Shown one piece after another: positions 33,981 through 42,662 of a stretch of DNA of 64,000 nucleotides (its first letter is position 1; every line of letters begins with the position of its first letter). A program made the translations under genes and the position numbers. The notes beneath the pieces are model-generated. The model was given only the letters and a program-made list of their open reading frames with translations. It ran no database searches and was not told the DNA's origin. The stretch comes from Acidovorax sp. 106 (GTDB lineage Bacteria; Pseudomonadota; Gammaproteobacteria; Burkholderiales; Burkholderiaceae_C): assembly GCF_003663825.1 (NCBI RefSeq), contig NZ_RCCC01000001.1, positions 1,496,501 through 1,560,500 on the forward strand, given 5' to 3'.

Positions 33981-35477
33981 ATGAACGCCCGTGTCCCCAC
34001 CCAAGCCCTTGAACCCACCCTCGCACTGGAGCGGGTGAGCCAGGCGTGGGACAGCGACATCGTGGGCCAGCTCACCGACTACATAGCCATCCCCGCCAAG
34101 TCGCCCATGTTTGCGGCCGACTGGGCCGAGCAAGGACTGCTTGACACTGTGGTGCGCAACGCCGCCGCCTGGGTCGAAGCGCAAAAAGTGGCGGGCCTGC
34201 GCCTGGAAGTGGTGCGCCTGCCTGGCCGCACCCCGGTGCTGTTCTTTGAGATCGAAGCCACCCAAGCCCACGCCCCGCAAACGGTGCTGATGTACGGCCA
34301 CCTGGACAAGCAACCCGAATTCAGCGGTTGGCGCAACGACCTGGGGCCCTGGACGCCCAAGTACGAAGACGGCAAGCTCTACGGCCGGGGCGGCGCAGAC
34401 GATGGCTACGCCGTGTACGCCAGCATCGCCGCCGTGCAAGAACTTAAGCGCCAGAACGTGCCGCACCCCCGCATCGTGGGCCTGATCGAGACCTGCGAAG
34501 AAAGCGGCTCGCGCGACCTGATGCCCTACATCGACGCCCTGCGCCCCCGCCTGGGCGATGTGGGCCTGGTGATCTGCCTGGACAGCGGCGCAGGCAACTA
34601 CGACCAGCTGTGGCTCACCACCAGCCTGCGCGGCATGGCCAGCGGCACGCTCAAGGTCGAAATCCTCACCGAAGGCATCCACTCGGGCGACGCCTCGGGC
34701 CTCGTGCCCTCGTCCTTTCGCATCATGCGCCAGGTGCTCGACCGCCTGGAAGACAGCGCCACCGGCCGCCTGCTGCCCCAGAGCTTCCATTGCGAAGTGC
34801 CCGCCGAGCGGCAGGCCCAGGCGCAAGCCACCGCCGCCATCCTGGGCGAAGAGGTGTACCGGCGCTTTCCGTGGGCGCACTACGACTGCGGCGGCTCCAC
34901 CACCTTTGCGCTGCCCACCACCACCGACCCGCTGCAGGCACTGATCAAGCGGACCTGGGAGCCCACGCTCAGCGTCACCGGCGCCGAGGGCTTTCCGGCC
35001 CTGCAAGACGCGGGCAACGTGTTGCGCCCCTACACCGCCTTCAAGCTCAGCCTGCGCCTGCCCCCGCTGGTGGATGCGGCCCAGGCGGTGCAAGAACTCA
35101 AGACCCTGCTCGAAGACAACGCGCCCTACCAGGCCAAGGTCACCTTCCAGAGCCTGAGCGGCGCCACCGGCTGGAACGCCCCGGCCACCACGCCCTGGTT
35201 CGAGCAAGCGCTCAACGAAGCCTCGCAAGCCCACTTTGGTGCGCCCTGCGGCTACATCGGCCAGGGCGGCACCATTCCGCTGATGAACATGCTCAGCGAA
35301 GGCTTTCCCACCGCTCAAATGATGGTGTGCGGCGTGCTCGGCCCCAAGAGCAACGCCCACGGCCCCAACGAGTTTTTGCATGTGCCCTACGCCAAGCGCC
35401 TCACGGCCTCGGTGGCGCATGTGATTGCCACGATGGCGCAGGCCCAGGTGGCCACCAGCGCGACCGCAGCCCCCTGA
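33981..35477 (+). CDS. M20-family metallopeptidase
   Basis: 498 residues. Metal-binding and catalytic motifs of M20 di-zinc peptidases are visible: MYGHLDKQPEFSGW, RGGADDGYAVYAS, ETCEESGSRDL and the C-terminal HGPNEFLHV. A dimerisation (lid) domain lies between (GIHSGDASGLVPSSFR). The family cleaves di- or tripeptides or N-acyl amino acids in the cytoplasm; no signal peptide is seen. ATG 33981 is preceded by CAGGAG. The alpha/beta hydrolase follows 45 bp later. Confidence 0.92.
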   Translation: MNARVPTQALEPTLALERVSQAWDSDIVGQLTDYIAIPAKSPMFAADWAEQGLLDTVVRNAAAWVEAQKVAGLRLEVVRLPGRTPVLFFEIEATQAHAPQTVLMYGHLDKQPEFSGWRNDLGPWTPKYEDGKLYGRGGADDGYAVYASIAAVQELKRQNVPHPRIVGLIETCEESGSRDLMPYIDALRPRLGDVGLVICLDSGAGNYDQLWLTTSLRGMASGTLKVEILTEGIHSGDASGLVPSSFRIMRQVLDRLEDSATGRLLPQSFHCEVPAERQAQAQATAAILGEEVYRRFPWAHYDCGGSTTFALPTTTDPLQALIKRTWEPTLSVTGAEGFPALQDAGNVLRPYTAFKLSLRLPPLVDAAQAVQELKTLLEDNAPYQAKVTFQSLSGATGWNAPATTPWFEQALNEASQAHFGAPCGYIGQGGTIPLMNMLSEGFPTAQMMVCGVLGPKSNAHGPNEFLHVPYAKRLTASVAHVIATMAQAQVATSATAAP

Positions 35478-35522
35478 ACCCCTTGCGCTGACCGCGCCCA
35501 CCCCGCCACCCAGCGCCCCGGT

Positions 35523-36392
35523 ATGCCCCAGCACTGTTCACCCTCCACCCTCAGCCCCTTCACTGCTGCCGATGGGGAAAACCTCGCTCTGCACGAATGG
35601 CCCGTGGCCGCCAACACCCCCCTGCGCGGCCTGGTGGTGCTGGTGCACGGCCTGGGCGAACATGCGGGCCGCTACGGCGCGCTGGCCGAGCAGCTCAACG
35701 CCTGGGGCTTTGCCGTGCGCGGCTACGACCACTACGGCCACGGCGCATCGGCCGGGCCGCGCGGCGGCCTGACCAGCGACACGCGACTGCTGGACGACCT
35801 GGCCGACATGATCGAGTGCACCCGCGCGCGCCTGCCGCCTGGCCTACCGCTGGTGTTGCTGGGCCACAGCATGGGCGGCCTGGTGGCCGCGCGGCTGGTG
35901 TCGCTCAACCTGTGCCCGGTGGATGCGCTGGTGCTGTCGTCCCCTGCGCTCGATGCAGGCCTGGGGCCGGTGCAAAAACTGCTGGTGTCCGCCCTGCCCC
36001 GCATCGCCCCCAACCTGCGCGTGGGCAACGGGCTGGACGCCCACTACCTCTCGCACGACGCGCAGGTGGTGGCCAACTACCGGGCCGACCCCCAGTGCCA
36101 TGACCGCATCAGCGCCCGGCTGGCCCGCTTCATTGCCGACGCAGGCCCCGCCACTGTGGCCACCGCCCCCACCTGGGCCGTGCCCACTTTGCTGATGTGG
36201 GCGGGGGCCGACCGGCTGGTCAACCCCGCAGGCAGCCGCGCCTTTGCGCAGGCAGCGCCGCCAGCCATGGTGCAGTCGCACTGCTTCGAAGGCGCCTTTC
36301 ACGAGCTGTTCAACGAAACCCCCGAGTACGCCACGCCCGTGCTGCAGATGCTGCAAGACTGGCTGCTGGCGCGCTTTGGCGTGAAATACTGA
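35523..36392 (+). CDS. Alpha/beta hydrolase (monoacylglycerol lipase-like)
   Basis: 289 residues of the hydrolase_4 (serine aminopeptidase, S33) family. Oxyanion region VLVHGLGEHAGRYGAL, nucleophile LLGHSMGGLVAARL (Ser near 119), acid in WAGADRLVNPAG and catalytic His in GAFHELFNE. Relatives are monoacylglycerol lipases or lysophospholipases. No signal peptide. It probably shares the M20 transcript; the two have no obvious shared pathway. Confidence 0.9.
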   Translation: MPQHCSPSTLSPFTAADGENLALHEWPVAANTPLRGLVVLVHGLGEHAGRYGALAEQLNAWGFAVRGYDHYGHGASAGPRGGLTSDTRLLDDLADMIECTRARLPPGLPLVLLGHSMGGLVAARLVSLNLCPVDALVLSSPALDAGLGPVQKLLVSALPRIAPNLRVGNGLDAHYLSHDAQVVANYRADPQCHDRISARLARFIADAGPATVATAPTWAVPTLLMWAGADRLVNPAGSRAFAQAAPPAMVQSHCFEGAFHELFNETPEYATPVLQMLQDWLLARFGVKY

Positions 36393-36452
36393 ACCCGGCT
36401 TTGAGGAAAAAATGCCTCATTGGCAACCGGCCTCAGTCTGCTCATCCCCCAG

Positions 36453-36524
36453 CCGTTCAGGCTGAGCCTGTCGAAGCCAGGGCGCCTTTTGCAAACAGCC
36501 CTTCGACGGGCTCAGGGCGAACGG
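36453..36524. repeat. Inverted pair of the TTCGACAGGCTCAG repeat
   Basis: CGTTCAGGCTGAGCCTGTCG (36454) and CTTCGACGGGCTCAGGGCGA (36500) face each other about 20 bp apart, forming a long hairpin. Copies occur near 49.35, 52.5-52.7 and inside the DUF5682 gene at 54.4-54.6 kb. Together with the next repeat it fills much of the 384-bp gap before ubiU. Confidence 0.8.
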
Positions 36525-36555
36525 CCTATCCGAGGCAGGCAATCACTCAGAAAAT

Positions 36556-36605
36556 GCCTCTAGCGCTTATCCAATAAGCGCTAGCAGCTATATTTTCAAT
36601 AGCAA
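36556..36605. repeat. Comamonadaceae-type extragenic repeat
   Basis: CTCTAGCGCTTATCCAATAAGCGCTAGCAG with a TATATTTTCAATAGCAA end: a full hairpin plus one outer arm, between the hydrolase and ubiU. Confidence 0.85.
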
Positions 36606-36726
36606 CTCCAACCAGCCGATCTGGTCCGCAGGCAGGACAGCCCCTGCCCCCGGCGCCACAGCGCAGACGCTGGACCGGCAGGCGCGTCAAATCCCGATCA
36701 AATTTGTCTGGCATTCTGCAGCCCGG

Positions 36727-36740
36727 TTGATGAAGATCAG
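36727..36740 (+). promoter_or_regulatory. FNR/Anr-like binding site upstream of ubiU
   Basis: TTGATGAAGATCAG matches TTGAT-N4-ATCAA in nine of ten defined positions. It is centred 43 bp before the ATG at 36777. FNR control fits genes for O2-independent ubiquinone synthesis. Confidence 0.6.
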
Positions 36741-36776
36741 CGGCTGCGCACGCAGGGCTGACTAAGGTGGCGGCCA

Positions 36777-37904
36777 ATGCCTTGGCACCCTACCGGTGCT
36801 GGCGATGAAACGCTTGCCATGGAACCCTTGCCCCCCGCTGCGCCCACAACCCACGCAGCCACCTCTGCAGCCCCTGCCGCCGCCCCCGTGGCTGTCCAGC
36901 TTACCCCCGAACTCGTCTGCCCCGCAGGCAGCCTGCCCGCGCTCAAAGCCGCCGTAGACCACGGCGCCAACTGCGTGTACCTGGGCCTGCGCGACGCCAC
37001 CAACGCCCGCAACTTTGCGGGGCTGAACTTTGACGAAGCCGCCATTGCCAACGGCATTGCCTACGCCCACCAGCGCGGCTGCAAGGTGTTCATGGCGCTC
37101 AACACCTACCCGCAGGCCTCCAACCCCGGCCCCTGGCGCAGCGCGGTGGACAAGGCCGTGGACATGGGGCTGGACGCCGTCATCCTGGCCGACCCGGGCC
37201 TCATGCAGTACGCCGCCCAGCACCACCCACAGCTGCGGCTGCACCTGTCGGTGCAGGGCTCGGCAACCAACTTCGAGGCCATCAACTTCTACCGCGAGCA
37301 GTTTGGCGTGGTGCGCGCCGTGCTGCCCCGGGTGCTGTCGATGGAGCAGGTGCGCCAGGTCATCGAACGCACGCCGGTCGAGATCGAAGTCTTCGGCTTT
37401 GGCAGCCTGTGCGTGATGGTGGAAGGCCGCTGCGCCCTGTCGTCGTACGTGACGGGCGAATCGCCCAACACCCACGGCGTGTGCTCGCCGCCCAAAGCCG
37501 TGCGCTGGCAAGAAACCCCGCAGGGCCTGGAGTCGCGCCTGAACGGCGTGCTGATTGACCGCTACGCCCCCGGCGAAAACGCGGGCTACCCCACGCTGTG
37601 CAAGGGCCGCTTTGACGTAGCCGATGAAGAAAACTACTACGCCATCGAAGAGCCCACCAGCCTGAACACGCTGGAGCTGCTGCCCCAGCTGGTCAAGATC
37701 GGCGTGCGCGCCATCAAGATCGAAGGCCGCCAGCGCAGCCCCGCTTACGTGACCGACGTGACGCGGGTGTGGCGCGAGGCCATCGACCACTGCATGGCCC
37801 AGCCCCACCGCTACGCCCCCAAAACCCACTGGATGGCCCAGTTGGACCAGGTGGCCGAGGGCCAGCAACACACGCTGGGCGCCTACCACCGCCCCTGGAA
37901 GTGA
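36777..37904 (+). CDS. ubiU: O2-independent ubiquinone hydroxylation protein UbiU (U32 family)
   Basis: 375 residues, peptidase U32 fold: LVCPAGSLPALKAAVDHGANCVYLG near residue 46, IKIEGRQRSPAYV near 318. The Fe-S cysteines of UbiU are visible in GSLCVMVEGRC, THGVC and PTLCKGRF. In E. coli UbiU with UbiV carries a 4Fe-4S cluster each and hydroxylates the ubiquinone ring without O2. An Ala/Pro-rich N-terminal extension of about 40 residues is unlike E. coli UbiU. AAGGTGG 6 nt upstream supports ATG 36777; ATG 36819 would remove part of the extension. It heads ubiU-ubiV-ubiT-DGC-ubiX-ubiD. Confidence 0.93.
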   Translation: MPWHPTGAGDETLAMEPLPPAAPTTHAATSAAPAAAPVAVQLTPELVCPAGSLPALKAAVDHGANCVYLGLRDATNARNFAGLNFDEAAIANGIAYAHQRGCKVFMALNTYPQASNPGPWRSAVDKAVDMGLDAVILADPGLMQYAAQHHPQLRLHLSVQGSATNFEAINFYREQFGVVRAVLPRVLSMEQVRQVIERTPVEIEVFGFGSLCVMVEGRCALSSYVTGESPNTHGVCSPPKAVRWQETPQGLESRLNGVLIDRYAPGENAGYPTLCKGRFDVADEENYYAIEEPTSLNTLELLPQLVKIGVRAIKIEGRQRSPAYVTDVTRVWREAIDHCMAQPHRYAPKTHWMAQLDQVAEGQQHTLGAYHRPWK

Positions 37905-38104
37905 AATGCTCTGGCGACAACCCCCTGAGCCGCTGCGCGGCTTCCCCCTTCTCTCTACGCGCTTCGCGCTAGGGGAAGGGGGACGGCGCCAGCGCGGCGG
38001 GGCGGCCCTTGCGCGGCGCCCCCTGGCCTGGATCGCGCCAGTCCGAAGGTCGGTGCGCCGCTTTGAATCAGAAATACCCCGATGAAACACCGGAGTCCCC
38101 CACC
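37905..38104. repeat. GC-rich CCCCCTGAG-type repeat between ubiU and ubiV
   Basis: The 200-bp gap carries CCCCCTGAGCCGCTGCGCGG, then CTTCTCTCTACGCGCTTCGC, AGGGGAAGGGGG and CGGCGCCAGCGCGGCGGGGC, the family of units at 22.2 and 25.3 kb. No gene or terminator is apparent, so transcription may continue into ubiV. Confidence 0.6.
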
Positions 38105-39037
38105 ATGAAAATCACCCTGGGCCCCCTGCAGTACTACTGGCCGCGCAACACCGTCTTTGCGTTCTACGAAACCATGGCCGACACGGCCGTGGACGAGGTC
38201 TACCTGGGCGAGACCGTGTGCTCGCGCCGCCACGAACTGCGCCTGTCCGACTGGCTCGGGCTGGCCCGCCACCTGCAAGGCAAGGGCAAGCGGGTCGTCA
38301 TGTCCAGCCAGGTGCTGCTCGAATCGGGCTCGGACGTGGCCTGGCTGCACAAGCTGGCGGCCAACGGCGAATTCACCATCGAGGCCAACGACATGGGCGC
38401 CGTGCACTGCCTGGCGGGCAAGCAGCCCTTTGTGGCCGGGCCGCACCTGAACCTCTACAACCCCCAGGCTGTGCAATGGATGGCCCAGCTCGGCGCCAGC
38501 CGCTGGGTGATGCCGCTGGAGATGCGCCACCAGGACCTGGCCGTGGTGCAGGCCGCACGCCCCGCAGGCCTGCAGACCGAGGTGTTCGCCTACGGGCGGC
38601 TGCCGCTGGCGTACTCGGCCCGCTGCTTCACGGCGCGGCACTACAACCAGCCCAAGGACGACTGCCGCTTCAGCTGCATGGAGCACCCCGAAGGCCTGCC
38701 CCTGCGCACGCGCGAGAAAGAAGGCTTCCTCGTGCTCAACGGCACGCAAACGCAGTCGGCCCGCGTCTACAACCTCATCGAAGAGCTGCCCCAGATGCAA
38801 GCCCTGGGCGTGGACCTGGTGCGCCTGAGCCCCCAGCCCCAGCACATGGCGCAGGTGATTGCCCTGTTTGACGAAGTGCGCCGCCAGAGCGCCAACGCCG
38901 CGCACGCCCAAAACCGCATCCTGGCGCTGATGCCCGACTGGCCCTGCAACGGCTTCTGGCACGGCCGCCCAGGGCTGGAGCAAGGCCGCAGCGACCTGCA
39001 CCAGGCACAGCACACCGACCAACGCTCGGCAGCCTGA
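38105..39037 (+). CDS. ubiV: O2-independent ubiquinone hydroxylation protein UbiV (U32 family)
   Basis: 310 residues, second U32 protein: MKITLGPLQYYWPR start, VDEVYLGETVCSRR (first cysteine near 38), FAYGRLPLAYSARCFTARH and DDCRFSC supplying the other three cysteines of the 4Fe-4S cluster. Forms the UbiUV heterodimer. ATG 38105 gives the family N-terminus; the frame opens at 38009 through the repeat, which is rejected. Confidence 0.94.
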   Translation: MKITLGPLQYYWPRNTVFAFYETMADTAVDEVYLGETVCSRRHELRLSDWLGLARHLQGKGKRVVMSSQVLLESGSDVAWLHKLAANGEFTIEANDMGAVHCLAGKQPFVAGPHLNLYNPQAVQWMAQLGASRWVMPLEMRHQDLAVVQAARPAGLQTEVFAYGRLPLAYSARCFTARHYNQPKDDCRFSCMEHPEGLPLRTREKEGFLVLNGTQTQSARVYNLIEELPQMQALGVDLVRLSPQPQHMAQVIALFDEVRRQSANAAHAQNRILALMPDWPCNGFWHGRPGLEQGRSDLHQAQHTDQRSAA

Positions 39038-39069
39038 ACGGCACGCCGCACACCCTTCTCTGGACCGCC

Positions 39070-39651
39070 ATGTACCCGCCCGCACACCCCACAGCACACC
39101 CGTCCGCCAAGCACCACGCAACCCGCCCCCAGCAACTGCCCGCGCCCGTGGGCGCCGTGCTCTCGCGCCTGCCGGCCTACCCCGGCTCGGTGCTGCTCGT
39201 CACCGCGCTGAACCTGGCGCTGGCCCGCCACCTGCCCGCCGACGTGCTGGCCCTGCTACTGCACCGCAAGCTGCGCATTGAGGTGCGCGATGCCCGCGTG
39301 GCCTTTGACTTTGCCTGGAACGGCCAGCGCTTTACCCCCTGCAACCCCGCCCGCCCCGGCGGCGCGGCCAAAGCGACCGGTGCCCCCGGTGCGTCCCAAG
39401 CGGCCAACGCACCCAATACGCCCAACGCGCCCGACCTCACCATCAGCGCCAGCGCGCACGACTTTGTGCTGCTGGCCCAGCGCCAGCAAGACCCGGACAC
39501 GCTGTTCTTCAGCCGCCGCCTGTCCATGCAAGGCGACACCGAGCTGGGCCTGGTGGTGAAGAACGCGCTCGACGCCCTGGAGCTGCCCGTGCTCGACCCC
39601 GCGCAATGGGCCCCACGCGCCGTACTGGCGCGCCTGTTCCCCAAGTCCTGA
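39070..39651 (+). CDS. ubiT: SCP2-domain ubiquinone accessory protein UbiT
   Basis: 193 residues with a C-terminal SCP2 (sterol-carrier) lipid-binding domain (VLLVTALNLALARHLPAD, RKLRIEVRDARVAFDFAW, TISASAHDFVLLAQRQQDPDTLFFSRRLSMQGDTELGLVVKN). UbiT is the anaerobic counterpart of UbiJ and presents the prenylated intermediates. An Ala/Pro/Asn insert (residues 95-120) is low complexity. It lies 32 bp after ubiV. Confidence 0.9.
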   Translation: MYPPAHPTAHPSAKHHATRPQQLPAPVGAVLSRLPAYPGSVLLVTALNLALARHLPADVLALLLHRKLRIEVRDARVAFDFAWNGQRFTPCNPARPGGAAKATGAPGASQAANAPNTPNAPDLTISASAHDFVLLAQRQQDPDTLFFSRRLSMQGDTELGLVVKNALDALELPVLDPAQWAPRAVLARLFPKS

Positions 39652-39664
39652 GGAGGCCTGCCGT

Positions 39665-40144
39665 ATGAACACCGAACCCGGCGACCTGCGCCCGCCCAAC
39701 CCACCCGCCCGCGCAAGCACCCACGCCAACGCCCCCCTGCCGCTCGTGTACTCGTGCTCGGGCTGCTCCAGCGCCGCCCAGCTGGCCAACCACGTCGCAC
39801 TGCGGCTGGACCGCTGCGGCGCGGCCGAGATGTCGTGCATTGCGGGCGTGGGCGGCGATGTTCCCCACCTCATGAAGACTGCGCGCTCGGGCCGCCCCAT
39901 CATTGCGCTCGATGGCTGCCCGCTGGTGTGCGTCAAAAGCACCCTGGCCCGCCACGGCATTGACCCCGCACGCCACTACCAGCTGCAGCAATACGGCGTC
40001 AAAAAGCGCGCCCATGAAGACTTCGACCCCGCCCAGGCCGCCCTGGTGCTGGAGCGCGTGCTGGACGACCTGCACTACGAGCCCCTGGCCAAGCCACTGA
40101 ATACCCCCGTCCACCAGCAGCGTACCGAGCCCGCGCATGGCTGA
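39665..40144 (+). CDS. DGC-domain putative zinc-binding cysteine protein
   Basis: 159 residues. The DGC family motif is clear: YSCSGCSSAAQLANHVALRLDR near the N-terminus, MSCIAGVGGDV, then ALDGCPLVCVKSTL. The five or more conserved cysteines suggest bound zinc or an Fe-S cluster. The family is uncharacterised. The gene is tightly packed between ubiT (13-bp gap) and ubiX (8-nt overlap), so it is probably part of the ubiquinone operon, perhaps in cluster supply or redox sensing (inference). Confidence 0.88.
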   Translation: MNTEPGDLRPPNPPARASTHANAPLPLVYSCSGCSSAAQLANHVALRLDRCGAAEMSCIAGVGGDVPHLMKTARSGRPIIALDGCPLVCVKSTLARHGIDPARHYQLQQYGVKKRAHEDFDPAQAALVLERVLDDLHYEPLAKPLNTPVHQQRTEPAHG

Positions 40145-40778
40145 TTGCGAAGCCGCCCCCCGCGACCCCACTGCGCGCACCGTGGCCCGCATCGTCGTCG
40201 GCATCTCGGGCGCCAGCGGCGCCATCTACGGCGTGCGGCTGCTGCAGGCGCTGCACGGCCAGCCCGGCATCGAAGCGCATGCGGTGGTGTCTGACGCAGG
40301 CTGGCGCACGCTGCAGCATGAATGCGGTGTGGACAGCCCCGCCGCGCTACAGGCCCTGACTCCCGGCCACCAGCTGCACGATGTGCACAACGTGGGCGCC
40401 ACGCTGGCCAGCGGGTCCTTTCGCAGCCACGCCATGGTGGTGGCGCCCTGCTCTATGCGCACCCTGGCCGCCATTGCCCATGGCCTGAGCGACAACCTGC
40501 TCACCCGCGCGGCCGACGTGGTGCTCAAAGAGCGCCGCAAGCTCGTGCTGATGGTGCGCGAAACCCCGCTGCACCTGGTGCACCTGCGCAACATGCTCAC
40601 CGTGACGGAGATGGGCGCCATCTGCTGCCCGCCGCTGCCCGCCTTCTACCAGCACCCGCGCAGCGTGCAAGACATCGTGGACGCCAGCGTGGCCCGGGTG
40701 CTCGACCTCATCGACGTACCCCACACCCTGGCCACGCGCTGGGCCGGGCTGCCTGACCCACTGGCCGCCGCCCCTTAA
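40137..40778 (+). CDS. ubiX: Flavin prenyltransferase UbiX
   Basis: 213 residues. FMN-binding and active-site motifs: VVGISGASGAIYGVRLLQAL, VVAPCSMRTLAAIAHGLSDNLLTRAADVVLKERR and LVLMVRETPLHLVHLRNM. It prenylates FMN to the cofactor of UbiD. Its start overlaps the DGC gene by 8 nt; ubiD follows after a repeat. Confidence 0.95.
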   Translation: MADCEAAPRDPTARTVARIVVGISGASGAIYGVRLLQALHGQPGIEAHAVVSDAGWRTLQHECGVDSPAALQALTPGHQLHDVHNVGATLASGSFRSHAMVVAPCSMRTLAAIAHGLSDNLLTRAADVVLKERRKLVLMVRETPLHLVHLRNMLTVTEMGAICCPPLPAFYQHPRSVQDIVDASVARVLDLIDVPHTLATRWAGLPDPLAAAP

Positions 40779-40836
40779 CTATCAATTTCATAGCTGCCAG
40801 CGCTTATACATAAAGCGCTAGAGGCCTTTTTTATTC
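40779..40836. repeat. Comamonadaceae-type extragenic repeat between ubiX and ubiD
   Basis: CTATCAATTTCATAGCTGCC, AGCGCTTATACATAAAGCGCT and AGAGGCCTTTTTTATTC form a full unit starting at the ubiX stop. The hairpin plus T-run could act as a weak terminator on the plus strand. Confidence 0.85.
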
Positions 40837-40842
40837 AGAACC

Positions 40843-42330
40843 ATGGCCTACAAAGACCTGCGCGACTTCATGGCCCAGCTCGAAGCCACGGGCGAGCTGC
40901 GCCGCGTGGCGGAGCCCGTGTCGCCCCACCTGGAGATGACCGCGCTGAGCGACCGCGTGCTGCGCGCGGGCGGCCCGGCGCTGCTGTTCACCCAGCCCAC
41001 GGGCCACCGCATGCCCGTGCTGACCAACCTGTTTGGCACACCCGAGCGCGTGGCCCGCGCCATGGGCGTGCCAGACCTGCGCGGCGTGCGCGCCCTGGGT
41101 GAGCTGCTCGCCACGCTCAAAGAACCCGAAGCCCCCAAAGGCTTCAAAGACATGCTGGGCATGGGCCAGCTGCTCAAAACCCTGTGGAACATGGCCCCCC
41201 ACACCGTGGGCCGCAACGCGCCCTGCCAGCAAGAGGTGTGGGAGGGGCCGGACGTAGACTTGGCGCGCCTGCCCGTGCAGCACTGCTGGCCCGGCGACGT
41301 GGCCCCACTCATCACCTGGGGCCTGACCATCACGCGCGGCCCGCGCAAGGCCCGCCAAAACCTGGGCATCTACCGCCAGCAGGTGCTCTCGCGCAACCAG
41401 GTCATCGTGCGCTGGCTGGCCCACCGGGGCGGCGCGCTGGACTTTGCCGACCACTGCGCCCAGCACCCCGGTCAGCCCTACCCCGTGGCCGTGGCGCTGG
41501 GGGCCGACCCGGCCACACTGCTGGGCGCCGTGACGCCCGTGCCCGACAGCTTGAGCGAATACCAGTTCGCAGGCCTGCTGCGCGGTGCGCGCACCGAAGT
41601 GACTGCTGCTTTAGGCGTGCCGCTGCAAGTGCCCGCCTCCGCCGAGATCGTGCTCGAAGGCCACATCCAGCCCGACGCCAACCATGCGACAGGCTGGCAG
41701 CACGCGCTGGAAGGCCCCTACGGCGACCACACCGGCTACTACAACGAATGCGCCGAGTTCCCCGTGCTCACGGTGGACCGCATCACCCTGCGCCGGGACG
41801 CGATCTACCACAGCACCTACACCGGCAAACCGCCCGACGAGCCCGCCGTGCTGGGCCTGGCGATGAACGAGCTGTTCATCCCGCTCTTGCAAAAGCAGTT
41901 CCCCGAGATCGTGGACTTCTACCTGCCGCCCGAAGGCTGCAGCTACCGCATGGCGGTAGTGAGCATCCGCAAGGCCTACGCAGGCCACGCGCGGCGCGTG
42001 ATGATGGGCGTGTGGAGCCACCTGCGCCAGTTCATGTACACCAAGTTCATCGTGCTGGTGGATGCCGATGTGGACGTGCGCGATTGGAAGGAAGTGATCT
42101 GGGCCATCACCACCCGCATGGACCCGGCGCGCGACACGATGATGGTGGAGCACACGCCCATCGACTACCTGGACTTCGCCTCACCCGTGAGCGGCCTGGG
42201 CAGCAAGATGGGCATGGACGCCACGAACAAGTGGCCGGGGGAGACGCAGCGCGAGTGGGGCCGGCCCATGCACATGACGCCCGAAGCCAGCGCGCGGGCT
42301 GAGGCGCTGATGCAGTCGTTGGGGCTTTAA
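40843..42330 (+). CDS. ubiD: 3-octaprenyl-4-hydroxybenzoate carboxy-lyase UbiD
   Basis: 495 residues, the normal UbiD length. Conserved prenyl-FMN and metal motifs: [39 protein letters not shown] (Glu/Asp region), [22 protein letters not shown]. It removes the carboxylate from the prenylated hydroxybenzoate in ubiquinone synthesis, with cofactor from UbiX next door. ATG 40843 begins [14 protein letters not shown], the family start. Confidence 0.96.
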   Translation: MAYKDLRDFMAQLEATGELRRVAEPVSPHLEMTALSDRVLRAGGPALLFTQPTGHRMPVLTNLFGTPERVARAMGVPDLRGVRALGELLATLKEPEAPKGFKDMLGMGQLLKTLWNMAPHTVGRNAPCQQEVWEGPDVDLARLPVQHCWPGDVAPLITWGLTITRGPRKARQNLGIYRQQVLSRNQVIVRWLAHRGGALDFADHCAQHPGQPYPVAVALGADPATLLGAVTPVPDSLSEYQFAGLLRGARTEVTAALGVPLQVPASAEIVLEGHIQPDANHATGWQHALEGPYGDHTGYYNECAEFPVLTVDRITLRRDAIYHSTYTGKPPDEPAVLGLAMNELFIPLLQKQFPEIVDFYLPPEGCSYRMAVVSIRKAYAGHARRVMMGVWSHLRQFMYTKFIVLVDADVDVRDWKEVIWAITTRMDPARDTMMVEHTPIDYLDFASPVSGLGSKMGMDATNKWPGETQREWGRPMHMTPEASARAEALMQSLGL

Positions 42331-42344
42331 GGCTCGCAGCGGCG

Positions 42345-42551
42345 CTATGTCCCGGCACCCGGGGCCGCCTCGGCTCCAAATATCTTGCCGCCACCGGCCC
42401 AGTTGGCGGGCGAGACATCTTCAAACACCACGTAGATGTAGTTGGGGTCGGTGCCTGTGTTTCTGACAATGCTCTCGGTGATCTCAGCGGCCACGGCCTG
42501 CTTGGCTTGGGCGTCTTTTCCGCTGAACCAGCTCACTCGTACGACGGGCAT
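42345..42551 (-). CDS. 4-oxalocrotonate tautomerase-like protein
   Basis: 68 residues. It starts MPVVRVSWFSGK, giving the catalytic N-terminal proline after Met removal, and continues ITESIVRNTGTDPNYIYVVFEDVSPANWAGGGK, the tautomerase superfamily pattern. The substrate is unknown. It is convergent with ubiD and upstream of nothing on its strand until the F420-type gene, whose stop lies past its start. Confidence 0.88.
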   Translation of the reverse strand: MPVVRVSWFSGKDAQAKQAVAAEITESIVRNTGTDPNYIYVVFEDVSPANWAGGGKIFGAEAAPGAGT

Positions 42552-42662
42552 GGGATTTCCTTAGGTTTTTTTCGATGGGAAAGAGTGCAGCGGGGGCTCA
42601 CAAGCAGTTCAATCGCCTGTTCTAGGAGCCTGCTCAAGGGCCCCCTCTGCGGGGTCAATGGC

